Positions 21,699-32,814 of a stretch of DNA of 64,000 bases are shown here, piece by piece; the stretch's first letter is position 1; each line of letters begins with the position of its first letter. The notes beneath the pieces are model-generated. The model made no database searches, had not been told where the DNA came from, and worked only from the letters and a program-made list of their open reading frames with translations. The translations under genes and the position numbers were made by a program. Source of the stretch: Xenoacremonium recifei (lineage: Eukaryota > Ascomycota > Sordariomycetes > Hypocreales > Nectriaceae); NCBI GenBank assembly GCA_012184525.1, contig WOFQ01000006.1, forward strand, positions 620,001 to 684,000, given 5' to 3'.

Positions 21699-24600
21699 AT
21701 GTCTTCTTCTGCTGGTCCCAGCAGCAGCAACACCAACGCCGCGGGCAGCGGCCGCAACAGCGCGAGTTCTGCTGTTGAGCCCTCCAGCGGCCTGCCTCAT
21801 CCGGCCCAGCATCCGTCCCCCCGTGCGCTTCAGCCCCTTCGCTCAGCCCTGAAGAGCGGCGATGACGACCCTGAGCGGTCTGCCTCGGCCAGCGGCTCTC
21901 TCAAAGGTATGTCTGCGCCTACACAGTATTGCACCCCCGGATAGGGCACGCGACGAGAGAGAACACACAATATCTCGTGATTGAACCGGAACTAGTGTCC
22001 CGTTCGGGTCGCGTCTCATTGCAAGTGGTGAGGGGAGTCTGTTCGGTCGACCGACGCACTATTATTCTGCTATCTCTATCCTGGCTCACCCTTAGACCCC
22101 CCGTCCGTCCCTCCCCCCTCCTCCCGATAGAGACGTACCCCGTACTCCGTCTCTTGTCTCTGTCTGGTCTGGTTCCAGACGGGATGAGATGGCTGAAGAG
22201 CGGGGTCGCGCTGTTCTCGGGCGTGGTTGGACTCGGGGGCTCTTGAAGCGGACGGGAAGAGATAATAGTCGCGTGTCAGCCGCTCTCAAGTGAGTGTCTC
22301 CTAAATCTTGACTGCTCTGATAAAGCTGCCCCCCCTCCCCCCCTCCAACTCTTAGTCTTGTCTGTCACTGCCCTGCCAGGTATTAAGACCGCTTGTCCAA
22401 GTCAAGATGCTCTCTCGTCTCTCTCTCGCAGTCCCTTGATAGCAATCCTGTCGTCATTGATGATTATGAAAAAGCTCATATGGATGTAGCCGTCCAGATC
22501 GCAGAGCCAGAGTCCGAGACTTACGAGTCAGAGACATTGCTCATCGACGATGACAGCCAGCCCGTGAAGCAGTTTCCCGCTGGTCTCGGGCGGCGCATGA
22601 GTGGCAGACATGCCGCCTCTCCTCAACTCCCCAACGGCTCGTCTCGATCCTCCTTGAGCGACTCGTCGGCGCGCCCTGTCCCCGAAGACCCTGCCCAAGC
22701 CTCGTCATCTGGGTCTCATCATGGACAGCGTCGCCAGTACTACAGTGAAAAGTTGCTGGCTCAGGTCGGAGACTGGCTCGACCATGAACGGAGAAAGGCT
22801 TCCCAAAGGAAGAAGATTCCCAGTCGTCGTCGCAAGTCCAAGTCGCCACCCAAGGATCAAGAAGGCGAACCACCTGCTGCCCGCCCCCGAGCTGAGTCCA
22901 TCGACTCACAATCCAGCGATGTCTCTTTCGATAGACTCCAGCATATCCTGGAGGAATCCCTTGCCCACCTCGGACTCAATGGCATCCCTCACTTCAGCCC
23001 GAAGCTTCATCGACCTCGGCATCGCAAGGTCCCCTCTCGATCATCGCTGCAGAGGGCCGTGTCCAGCGACACCGACTACGTGGATGGAGATGTTGTCGTC
23101 CCAAGCTGCGATGCTTGGTTGGACAACTCCAAGACGATGAGCTACACTGGAGGGAATGCCACCGTAAGCGACGCCGTGTCGGTTGGCAGCGGCAAGACCG
23201 AAAAGGAACATGATGCCTGGTTGATCTTCAAGAATGAAATTATCCGCATCGCCCACACTCTACGATTGAAAGGATGGAGACGTGTTCCTCTAGGCAGCGG
23301 CGACAGCATCTCAGTTGAACGTCTCAGCGGTGCCCTCACCAACGCCGTCTACGTTGTGTCTCCTCCGGTCGATCTCCCCGAGGATGAGACGAAGCGTAAA
23401 CCGCAGAAGCTTCTCCTCCGTGTATATGGTCCCCAAGTCGAGCACCTCATCGATCGAGAGAATGAGCTTCAGGTTCTTCAGCGGCTGGGCCGTAAGAAGA
23501 TCGGACCGCGAATGCTGGGCACCTTCCAGAACGGTCGCTTTGAGCAATTCTTCAACGCTATCACGTTGACGCCTGGCGATCTGCGTGAGCCCGACGTCAT
23601 GAAGCAGATTGCTAAGCGTATGCGGGAGCTGCACGACGGTATCGATCTCCTTCCTCATGAGCGAGAAGCTGGAGCGGGAGTCTGGAAGAACTGGGACCAA
23701 TGGCTGGAGAACGTGGGCCGCATCGCCACATATCTTGACAAGCAATTGGAGGAGTCGACCGGCGAGATCAAGATGGATTCCGTCGTCCATGCTTGGAAGG
23801 CGAATGGCTACGTGTGCGGGACCCCCTGGCCGCAGTTCAAGGAGATGGTCCACAAGTACCGCGCTCACTTGGAAAGCTTCTACAAGGGCAGGGATGATCT
23901 CAACTCACAACTTGTGTTTGCGCACAGTGATGTAAGTAAACTCGATGCAGATTTGAAATGTGCTGAGATGCTAACAAGTCTTGCAGACGCAATATGGAAA
24001 TATTCTCCGAATCCGTCCTGACGATGAGAAGTCTCCTCTACTCCAGCCTGCCAACCAGCATAAGCAGCTAGTTGTCATCGACTTCGAGTATGCCGGTGCC
24101 AACACCCGCGGCGTGGAGTTTGCCAACCACTTCACCGAGTGGACTTACAACTATCACGACCCCGTGATCCCCTACGCCTGCACCACGCGTCGATATCCGA
24201 CCATCGAAGAGCAGCGCCGCTTCATCAAGGCCTACGTCAACCACCGCCCCAAGTTCCCGGCAGGATCATCAACCACTCCCCGCCTCACGCCCTCTGATAG
24301 CGGAGTCTCTACCGGAAACTCGACCCCGGCGGCTAACCCCATGACTACCAGCACGAGCTCTATCGCAGACTTCATGCTGGATGCGCGAGCTCCGCCAGGC
24401 GGATGGTCTGCTGCTGAGCGAGCCCGAGAGGAGGAGAGCGATCTGCGTGTCAAGGAGCTTCTCGACGAGACGCGTCTCTGGCGGCCGGCCAACAGCGCAC
24501 AATGGATTGCCTGGGGCATCGTGCAGGCCAAGATACCCGGTCTGGATGAGAACTCGCCCAAGGAGGAGGACCTGGCCGAGGACGAATTCGACTACCTCAA

Positions 24601-24715
24601 CTATGCGCATGACCGTGCCTTGTTCTTCTGGGGCGACTGTGTCCTGATGGGGCTGGTCAAGGCGGAGGATCTACCCGAGAAAGTCCAGAGCCAGCTCAAG
24701 ATTGTGGAATATTGA
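21699..24715 (+). CDS. Choline kinase
   Basis: Three exons, 21699-21906, 22490-23931 and 23987-24715, give 792 residues. The first intron is unusually long (583 nt). Its acceptor is chosen because it restores an uninterrupted frame (LKAVQIAEPE), while upstream acceptors hit stop codons. The disordered N-terminal third is rich in Ser, Pro and basic residues. The kinase domain carries GALTNAVYVVS, the phosphotransferase signature HSDTQYGNILR (created across intron 2) and VVIDFEYAGANTRG, the ligand-binding aspartates of choline/ethanolamine kinases. A low-complexity insert (about 24260-24390) lies in the C-lobe. The enzyme makes phosphocholine, the first step of the Kennedy pathway to phosphatidylcholine. 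The exact 3' end of intron 1 is the least certain point. Confidence 0.87.
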
Positions 24716-25027
24716 GTGTGCGGTAGTTGTCGAGAGGGGGGGGTTGATGATTTTGCGTAGAGTACGTATGATATCCTTCGTGTGGCCTTTGTACGAATAC
24801 CTATAAAGCAGTAGAAAATTAAACAAAATAAAAGTCATGATGATATTTGCCATGTTTCATTTCTTCCTTGATTGACGATACAAAGTTGCCAGATGTATCA
24901 TTTCTCATTTCTCATTTTGTCTTCAATATCGGCTATGAATCTAGACCACCATAGACAAACTCCGCATAGTCTACCTACGGCAGCCCAGTGCTTGTATATA
25001 CCCTCGACTTGAAACGCATGACAGTTT
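24716..25027. other. Convergent 3' flanks
   Basis: 312 bp of AT-rich DNA between two facing stop codons; it should hold both terminators. No gene is seen. Confidence 0.5.
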
Positions 25028-27028
25028 CTAAGCATCTAGCTTAAGTCTCTCCAGCATGGCATCAATCTTTCCTAACAGAACCTGGTAGTTGATGGCATCC
25101 GACTCAAACTCATCTTCCACCACCTCGCCGTCCAAGGTCCGTACGGTACCTACAACCTTCATCTCTCCATTACTCTCCTTCACCCCATTCGTCTCTTCCG
25201 AGAGACCAGCCTTATCTGCCAGCGCAGCAGCCAGCTCGGCATCAATCTCGCCCTCCTCATCCATCATCTCCTCCAGCCCTGCGTCCTCAAATCGCAGCCG
25301 GAAGCGGTCGCTCAGGTAATACCGAATATCGTCAAGCAACTCGATGGTGTCCGTCTCCTCACGGGTCCGCAGGCGGCGCGCACTCTCGGCGATGAGTTCC
25401 TGGAACTCAGGCTCGTCGATGTAGTCCTCAAGACGGTAGGCCAGGTAGCGCGCAGCGAACTCTTCGAGGCGCTGGACGCGCAGGTCCCAGGCTGCGTGGA
25501 TGACGTCGTAGATGTTGATGGGCTCCATCTGCGGCTCGTCGGAGTCCTGGTGTGTGCGGTCGACAAGGGCGTTGGCGGTGGCGCTGCCGAGCGCGCTGAT
25601 GGCGACGGCGGCCTTGCTCTTGAGCTGGTCGAGGAAGAGCATGTCGGCGGCGTAGAGCAGGTCCAGCGCATGGTCCAGTGGGCAGGCGGCATTCTCGGTG
25701 TATAGGAAGGTGAGGATGATCTCGAGAACGGGGGGCGGGCAGTCGACGGTGATGATGCGGAGGTGTGGTGCTGGTTGGGATTCGATGAAGTCGAGCGAGA
25801 ACATCTTCTCGAAATAGGGGCTGCGGATGAGCATGGCCTTGTGGACGGGGTAGAGAACCGACTTGCCAGTGACTCTAGGTTCGGGAGGAGAAGCAGCAGG
25901 GCCGATTGGGATACTAGGGGCCTCGGCGGGAAGAGTAGTTTCTGTTGGTGAATCTGACTCCGAAAGGGGTAATTCCTCATCGGCGCGGAGGAGGACATCG
26001 GCAAATATAGCGTTGTTCTGCTTCCATTTAACGTCCTTGACGCGATCTGTATCAACAACCATCTTATGGCCGAGGACATTCGTCCGGAAGAACTCCTCGA
26101 GTTGCTTCAGTGCCCTCGCAACCTCATCCTCATACCGCTGCCTCGCCAAGCGCCGGTTGTTGCCCGCCATGATAGCTTCCCAGAGCTGCTCGACTTCAAG
26201 CTGCTTGCTGATCTTATCCAAGCCCTTAATTACGTCCTCTTCAGAGACATCACTCCCAGCAGGCGCCAGATCTTTGGGTACATCACCGAGATATAGGTAC
26301 CGTAACACGACCTGGAAAGCCTCAACAGGGATGGTGGGCGCGAGTTTCCATGTGCTCGTCTCAGGGGCTGCAGCGAGCTTCTTGCGAAAGTAGGGCGAGC
26401 GAGATGACAGGAGGAATTTGTGCAGATGAAAACTGTGCGAGCCGGCCTGTAGGCTAATGTCTGCCGTGTTGGGTGTGGTGCGGCCGAGCAGCGTCGATAT
26501 GTGCGTGGACCAATAGACGTAAGGATCTGATGACTTCGAGAAGTCATACTGCAAGAGAAGATTTCGGATGCGGTCGTTAAGGGCGTTATAGATGCATCGC
26601 TCGCCTTGGAAGGTGTTGCGTTCGGCGAGGGCGCCTGAGAATTGTTGGTCGTGCTCATCCTATGAAGCTATCGCCACTCGACGATAAGTGTAGGCTTGAC
26701 GTACCAGATTCTAATAGCAGCTCGACAAGAGAGTAATGTCCACATAAACTTGCCTATGGATCATCATGAGTCTCTTTTCTATAATCGTTCGTAAGTCAAG
26801 ACTTACGATGATCAATGGCGTATAATCGAACCGGTCCTTGCCGTTAATGTTGACGCCCTGGCTAATGAGCTCCTGGCAAGTCCGCAAATCGCCATGCCGA
26901 CAGGCCATGAGAAACTCATGAAACTCGGGACTATCATCAAGCGGATTCTCGTCTCGCAAGACACCGCTCTTGATGAGGAGGGCTTCCTCGCCGAGTTTGC
27001 CCTCGAGCTCATCCTTGCGGAGGACCAT
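25028..27028 (-). CDS. Ankyrin and double BTB/POZ protein (ABTB1/YIL001W type)
   Basis: Exons 27028-26807, 26753-26705 and 26634-25028 give 625 residues. The 49-nt middle exon completes an ankyrin repeat: ..DRFDYTPLII, then ASLCGHYSLVELLLES, then GALAERNTFQGERC. Ankyrin repeats occupy about residues 35-105. A first BTB domain follows (ISLQAGSHSFHLHKFLLSSR, SPYFRKKL), and a second comes after a helical linker (SVLYPVHKAMLIRSPYFEKMF). The C-terminal part is acidic. This order is that of animal ABTB1/BPOZ and yeast YIL001W; BPOZ proteins act as adaptors for cullin-3 ubiquitin ligases and bind elongation factor 1A. A similar adaptor role is inferred. Divergent from the nimA gene. Confidence 0.85.
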
Positions 27029-27830
27029 GGCGGGGGAATTTCGATGCCGCGATAGGGTAGGGAAGATCTACGAAATGACAGAAAGCAAACAAATGAAACA
27101 GAGGGGTCGCCACCCCGAGAGAACGGAACAATAAGTGAATATGGAACTGGATTGAGAGTTGAGGTCTAGGTGTAAGAATCCATCGAGTTTAGCATTATTT
27201 AGGCCCCTAATAACTCCATATCCGTGATTATCAAAGCATCTTTCAAGGCACTATCGCCAAATCTCCAGTGGATTCACGGGCCAATGAGACAGTCTCACTT
27301 ACTTTTACCTCCGTCAAAAGCCGAAGCCAGCCACGACGTCAGCGGTGAAGCAGCTCCTTATCGATAAGCGCATATCTCGCCGGTTCTTCTCCGGCTCAAC
27401 TGTCTCACAGGCGGCGCTAGTCCTCTTGCAGCCCCGTTGCTATGGTAGCGACGCTATCTATTTACTTTCCAATCACGACCCTGGTTTCTGGGCTCAGACG
27501 AGACGGAGGCGCCCAGTGGAGAGGCGTGCACGACAACCGGAGCGGCTCTTCTTTCACGCTACCTCGACTTGTCTCCCCATGGATCAATAAACCTCGTCAG
27601 TGTCAGGCCGTTGACTCTTCCTCTCCTACAACTTCCTCACCACCTACCGACAAGTTGCTACTAACAACAGCAGGGTATTTGCACTTTGTTCTTGTTTCTT
27701 CTTTTACTAGCCTTGGGCTTTTTTGTTTCGAGCGAGAAGGAACATTTGATTGTGAAGCGAAATCGAAAACCTACTGCATGGGTCCCTGAGCCTGCCTGTC
27801 CTTTGCCCTCGGTTGTGAATCACCTTCAAC
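27029..27830. promoter_or_regulatory. Divergent promoter region, ankyrin-BTB gene and nimA
   Basis: An 802-bp interval between divergent start codons. The 250 bp before the nimA start are CT-rich on the plus strand, typical of fungal leaders, and hold a three-codon upstream frame (separate entry). No binding site is assigned. Confidence 0.5.
27778..27789 (+). promoter_or_regulatory. Minimal upstream ORF before nimA
   Basis: ATG GGT CCC TGA encodes Met-Gly-Pro-stop and ends 41 nt before the nimA start codon at 27831. If the mRNA begins upstream of it, scanning ribosomes would meet this ATG first. The transcription start is not known, so this is only a candidate control element. Confidence 0.4.
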
Positions 27831-30075
27831 ATGTCTTCCGAGGACAAGTACGATACGCTGGAGAAGATCGGTATGGCTTGAATCTACTCTCTGATTAACA
27901 TAATTGTCGCTCGGCTTCCTAACGACCCGTTTCTCTGCAGGCCATGGCTCCTTCGGCGTCATCCGCAAAGTTCGCCGCAAGGTTGACGGCTTCATCATGT
28001 GCCGCAAAGAGATCTCGTATCTTCGCATGTCCCAGAAGGAGCGTGAACAACTGCACGCCGAGTTCCAGATCCTCTCGCACCTCCGCCACCCCAACATCGT
28101 CGCATACTACCACCGCGAACACCTCAAAGTCAGCCAGGACTTACACTTGTATATGGAATATTGCGGCAACGGCGATCTGGGCCGTGTGATCAAGGATCTG
28201 TCGCACAAGGGACAATATGCCGAGGAGAGCTTCGTCTGGAGTATCTTTAGCCAGTTGGTTGCTGCGCTATACCGATGCCACTACGGAACCGATCCACCAG
28301 AGGTCGGTGCCAATGTGCTCGGCTTGACGAGGGGGACGGTGGCTGGAGTTCCCAAGGTGCCAGTTGGAACGATGACGATTCTGCACCGAGACCTGAAGCC
28401 AGAGAATGGTGAGCAACAACCTTGAATGACACCGAGGAGCGCAAGAAATTAACCCATAGCAGTGTTCCTGGGCGAAGACAACTCTGTCAAGCTGGGCGAC
28501 TTTGGCCTGTCCAAGATGATCAAGTCCCACGATTTCGCTTCCACCTATGTCGGCACACCTTTCTACATGTCGCCTGAGATTTGCGCTGCCGAGAAGTACA
28601 CACTAAAGTCAGACATTTGGTCTCTGGGCTGCATAATCTACGAACTCTGCACACGCGAGCCCCCCTTCAACGCAAAGACGCACTTCCAGCTCGTCCAGAA
28701 GATCAAGGAGGGCAAATTCGCGCCTCTGCCCGAAATCTACTCCTCAGAGCTCAACGGCGTTATCAAGGACTGTCTCAAGGTCAACCCCGACCGGAGACCC
28801 AACACAGCAGACTTGCTTAACCTGCCGGTAGTGAGACTGATGAGAAAGGAGAAGGAAGTGTTTGACATGAACAAGAAGGTCAAGCTCCGAGAAGAGGCTA
28901 TCATTAAGCGAGAAAAGGCGATTGAGGAGCGTCTCTCGAAGCTGGACCACGAGAAGACGCTGATCCGGGACGAGCTGGATGCCTCGCTGCGGAGAGAATG
29001 GGAAGTCAAGGCGCGACTTGAGATTGATCGTCTCTCAAGCGCCGAAATCGAGATCCTGCAAAGACGATTCGAGGAGGAGGTCCAGATTCGAGTCCAGGCC
29101 GAGCTGTCAAAGAAAGCAGTTTCTTTTGCGTCGCCCCGGAGACAGAGCCAAGACGATTATAAGTCGTCTCTCAACAAGTCGGACTATCCGCACTCTTCAG
29201 TTGGTGCTAGCGGAGACGAGTTTCCCTCGACAACAGACCTTACCGATTACTCCATCGACAGCCCCGATAGCTCGAAGGAAGTCAAGAAGACCGCACGCAC
29301 GCCTTTCGGTCGTGCCCAGACCATGTTCGTTGGAAATGCTGGTACGCCTATGGACATCGAGATGGCGTCACCCAGTCCTATTGCTATCGCCTCTCTGTCG
29401 TTGTCTCCGCGACGCAATGGCAACACCAAGGCTCCTACTCACAGCGGAAACATCTTTGCTGCTAATGCCAATGGAGAGATTCCGCGATGGGAGCTCCCAC
29501 GCGAGCCTTCTCTGACCGACTCAGACGAGGACGATATCATCCCCTCGCCGACACGCAACATCAAGTCGTCCAAGAACCCGTTCACGTCTAAGTCACGACC
29601 GGTTCTTACGTCTCAGAAGTCGTGTCCGCTCAACCGACTTAAGCCTCAGGCCTCGAACCCAGGCCTCGTGTCCAAGGCAGTATCCGTCCAGCCTGACATG
29701 GGCCCTCGATCCCCTAACCGACGGCTCAGCAAGATTCCGTCCGCGGCGAATCTCCAGGCCGACAGCTCTTCGTGTGGTTTGACACGAAACCCCTCGCAGA
29801 ACAAGAAGGACGGCAACAGCGAGATCCTCAGCAAGGTGGCAGCCAAGAACAACATCAAGGGCCGCACTCTGGTTGAGCTACAGCAGGCGCGTGCTGGCGG
29901 TCGGCCCCTGAGCGCCGTGATGATCAGCGAGAATGTATCTCCAAAGCGGGCGTTTAGGGACCGCATCGCTGGCGAGCGCAGATCCAGTGGCGATGAACCT
30001 GTCGCTGTCTGGGATCCTGAGCGAGATGAGATGCCGAGCCCCTTTTTGGTCCGCCGCCGCATCGCGCGGGTGTAG
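27831..30075 (+). CDS. nimA: G2/mitosis-specific protein kinase NimA
   Basis: Exons 27831-27870, 27941-28408 and 28463-30075 give 706 residues, close to Aspergillus nidulans NIMA (699). The kinase domain occupies about residues 8-280. The glycine loop GHGSFGV is formed across intron 1, the ATP-binding lysine is at about 36 (CRKEI), HRDLKPEN has the catalytic Asp at about 164, DFG is at 182-184, and GTPFYMSPE follows. A loop of about 30 residues before HRDLKPEN is seen in fungal NIMA kinases. A coiled coil comes after the kinase domain (MNKKVKLREEAIIKREKAIE), then a long basic, Ser/Pro-rich tail where regulation and degradation signals lie in NIMA. The kinase drives entry into mitosis. All catalytic residues are intact. 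Confidence 0.93.
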
Positions 30076-30663
30076 AGCACCTCACGGCTAGGCCAGCAGA
30101 TAATGGCTCTGAGGGGGGATGTGGACAAGGAGAACCGGCCAGATGAGATGATGCCCATCATAGACTTGACTTGAGAGATACCACCACCGCGCATATTGCA
30201 TTACACCCACCGGCAACATTGCAGTCCTGGTCTGCACGACCTTGCCCAACCGCAATTTTTCTTCTCTTCATTATTCTTCGTCCTTCTTTAGTTTTCTTTC
30301 CTTTGTCTGTCTTACAGAATGAAACATGAAGTGAAAGGAAAGGCGCGTCAGGGCTGCGAGCGGGGGGAATTCACATGGGAGAGCAGGCGTTCTGGGCGTG
30401 AAGCACGTTTGTTTTGGCCCTCGGTGCTTGGAATTTGAGGGAAACAGACTTCGGGAATGGATGGATGAAAGACGTTCTCTTTGGCGCTGTGTTGCTTGCG
30501 ATTCGAGCGAGAGGAGCGGATGGGCTGCGGGGTTGGGTTTTGTATACCGTTGTAAATGATTTGTAAAAGAGCATCATGATTCAGGAAGCTGTTCTGTGTG
30601 TTTTCGACCTGGTGTGAGTAATGGCGTTGCAGTAGATTCATATGAAGTAATCTTAGGCGCAAG
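30076..30663. other. Convergent 3' flanks of nimA and a HET-domain gene
   Basis: 588 bp between facing stop codons. The first half is CT-rich. No gene is seen. It marks the passage from the housekeeping block to the HET genes. Confidence 0.5.
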
Positions 30664-32388
30664 TCATATATATCCAAACTTGGTATACGAGTCCAGACTG
30701 ACCTCCGCCACCAATTCCCCTTGGATCATCGTGAAGTCTACAAGAGGCCGAATTCCCCTCTCTATGAAGCCGGTTGGGCCACCCCAGACCGGCCGATGGT
30801 CACTGGGTTGTTGCCGCTTGCTAGGCTGCTCAACAATAATGGCTTGTGTCCACTGCTCACCATCATCCCAGGTGCACTTGTCTTTCTCTTGAAGCTTACA
30901 GAAGCGCGTGAAGACGCCGTTTGACTCCTGCTCCGACCAGGTCTGCCAGCCAACCTCAATGCCTCGCCCGAGCCCTGGATGCCCTAGGTTGAAGCAGATG
31001 CGGACATCCATGTCAGTGTTCCGTTTCCACGGCAGCACGAGCTTGTCTTCGTCCATCTGTGGGTGGGATTTAATACTGTGGATGGTGACAGTGAGGTCTG
31101 GCGTGAGATCGTTGCGGAAGACGACACGGCTGAGACGGACTAAGTCCGGATCGGCAGGTATATCGTTGATGTTTTGCTTGACACTGACCATTTTTACCTT
31201 CTTCGTGTTGGGCTTCCATCGCGTGTGGAGGTTGTCTATAGGCTCGTTGGGGTCAATCCGCGCGTATTGCCCATTGGAGTTGAGCTCTCGCAGACTGATA
31301 CACGTCCTATGGGTACCATCTAGTTTGATGCCGAGGAGGGCGAGGTATTCGTTGTCTTGGTTCAAGGATAGATCCTTGTGACTAAAGAGAGTGAGCTCCA
31401 TGCGTAGCTCGTTGTTCACCATCTCTTGAGATTCCCGTATCTGGGGTACAATAGTATAGTCCGGCCTTGAGTAAAAGTTTCGTGGAGAGGGCGCGAGGAG
31501 TCCGTAGAAGAACGGGAGCTTCTGGTCAGGAAGACCCCTCCAGGCAAAGATGGAGTGGTCGGTTCTCTTCTTGAGAATCTCCTCCTGCAGTCGGATGAAC
31601 GCCTTGTCTCCCTCGCCATACAACAAGGGCATGTTAACGTCAAAGATGCCCATCAAGCAGTAAGCCATGTCCTCGGTACGAGTTGTCTTCCGTTGAGATG
31701 CCCACGACATCTTGGTGCAGGTCGGATAGTTCTGAAACCGACCGGTCTGTAAAACGCCCTCCGAGATACCGGTGATAATACTCATCATGCCGACTAGGCC
31801 TTTGAAGTGCCCTGGCTCTCCATCATCCGCGTCCGAATCGGGCTGTATCCCAGGAACCAGTTGAGGGCCGCGATAGAACCCGTTCACGGGAAGGGCCAGG
31901 TTTTTCTCCCGTTCAGGTAAATAACCGATGACTCTCCAGCTCTTGTCAAAGAATATCCGCTCTCGGGGCGCAATCAACTCTTGTAGGGTCCATCCCCGGG
32001 AGAACCAGCGGGAACCCTCGAAGAGGTCCCAGAGCTCTTCTTTCCTGGATGGTCGCTTGACGTCGGCGAGATAGATGTAGCACACAGTCGAGTTTGCGTA
32101 CCATCGGAACATGGAATTGATGGCTTCCGAAAGCTCTGCACTGCTGGTTTTGTCGATGCAGCAGGTGTCGACCCAGCAGTAAGGGAGTTCGTCGCGACGA
32201 GCCTGGGCTGCGCACTCCTCGATCTTCTTGAAACCAGGTTTGGCCCTGATCTTGGCGTTGAGGTTGCAAATCTCTTGGAAGGTTACCTCATCGTCGGAGG
32301 CCCCCCAGGTGTGTGAGAGGACCGCATACGGAGGGATTTTCTCATAAAACTCCTTCAACTGTAACGTCTTGGTGTTGAGGAGCCTCAT
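30664..32388 (-). CDS. HET-domain protein (heterokaryon incompatibility, HET-D/E-like domain)
   Basis: A single-exon frame of 574 residues from the ATG at 32388 (MRLLNTKTLQLKEFYEKIPP). The start was chosen because this opening is the standard beginning of HET proteins of this class; the longer open frame upstream looks like leader. HET motifs are at residues 21-29 (YAVLSHTWG), 70-80 (YCWVDTCCIDK) and 127-141 (SRWFSRGWTLQELIAP). A conserved block follows: EDMAYCLMGIFDVNMPLLYGEG. The C-terminal 250 residues have no recognisable repeats, so unlike HET-D/E there is no NACHT or WD40 part. HET domains are TIR-like cell-death effectors in fungal allorecognition. The partner and trigger are unknown. 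Confidence 0.88.
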   Translation of the reverse strand: MRLLNTKTLQLKEFYEKIPPYAVLSHTWGASDDEVTFQEICNLNAKIRAKPGFKKIEECAAQARRDELPYCWVDTCCIDKTSSAELSEAINSMFRWYANSTVCYIYLADVKRPSRKEELWDLFEGSRWFSRGWTLQELIAPRERIFFDKSWRVIGYLPEREKNLALPVNGFYRGPQLVPGIQPDSDADDGEPGHFKGLVGMMSIITGISEGVLQTGRFQNYPTCTKMSWASQRKTTRTEDMAYCLMGIFDVNMPLLYGEGDKAFIRLQEEILKKRTDHSIFAWRGLPDQKLPFFYGLLAPSPRNFYSRPDYTIVPQIRESQEMVNNELRMELTLFSHKDLSLNQDNEYLALLGIKLDGTHRTCISLRELNSNGQYARIDPNEPIDNLHTRWKPNTKKVKMVSVKQNINDIPADPDLVRLSRVVFRNDLTPDLTVTIHSIKSHPQMDEDKLVLPWKRNTDMDVRICFNLGHPGLGRGIEVGWQTWSEQESNGVFTRFCKLQEKDKCTWDDGEQWTQAIIVEQPSKRQQPSDHRPVWGGPTGFIERGIRPLVDFTMIQGELVAEVSLDSYTKFGYI

Positions 32389-32814
32389 TTTTCTCGGGAG
32401 AAGAGCAGGATAATGACAAAACACAGATACACTCTCTGATGTGAGATCTCTTTTCGTCTCATATGAAATAAGAGTCGAGGTGATAAGACGATCGCTGATG
32501 GCGATCTTTAGGCTGAAGTTGTGGCTGAGCCCTTTGGCCCCCAACTCGCAGCACTGGGCGAGACGAATCAATTGTCGGGGGCTGTGCAAGTCTGCCTGCA
32601 TTTGAAACAGGGGGTTTTACAGTTCTACAACCACCTGGACTTTGACCCTAGGATGCCTCTTCCACTTCCCCCCCTTGATTCCAGGTGCTCCTTGAAATGC
32701 ACCTGATGAGCTTCACCATTTACCAATGATCCGTCGAACCGGATCGCGAAACTCCCTACACCTCATCACGACTTACGACTAAGGATTGCACGTATCAATC
32801 TTAGAAATCCCAGC
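32389..32814. promoter_or_regulatory. Divergent promoter region between two HET genes
   Basis: 426 bp separate the start codons of two HET-domain genes pointing away from each other. Both must be expressed from here, so joint regulation is possible. No defined site is assigned. Confidence 0.5.

Noticed and set aside
25312..26079. 255-codon minus-strand frame rich in Ser, Thr and Pro
   Set aside because: Same strand but shifted frame inside the ankyrin-BTB coding exon; a codon-bias shadow.
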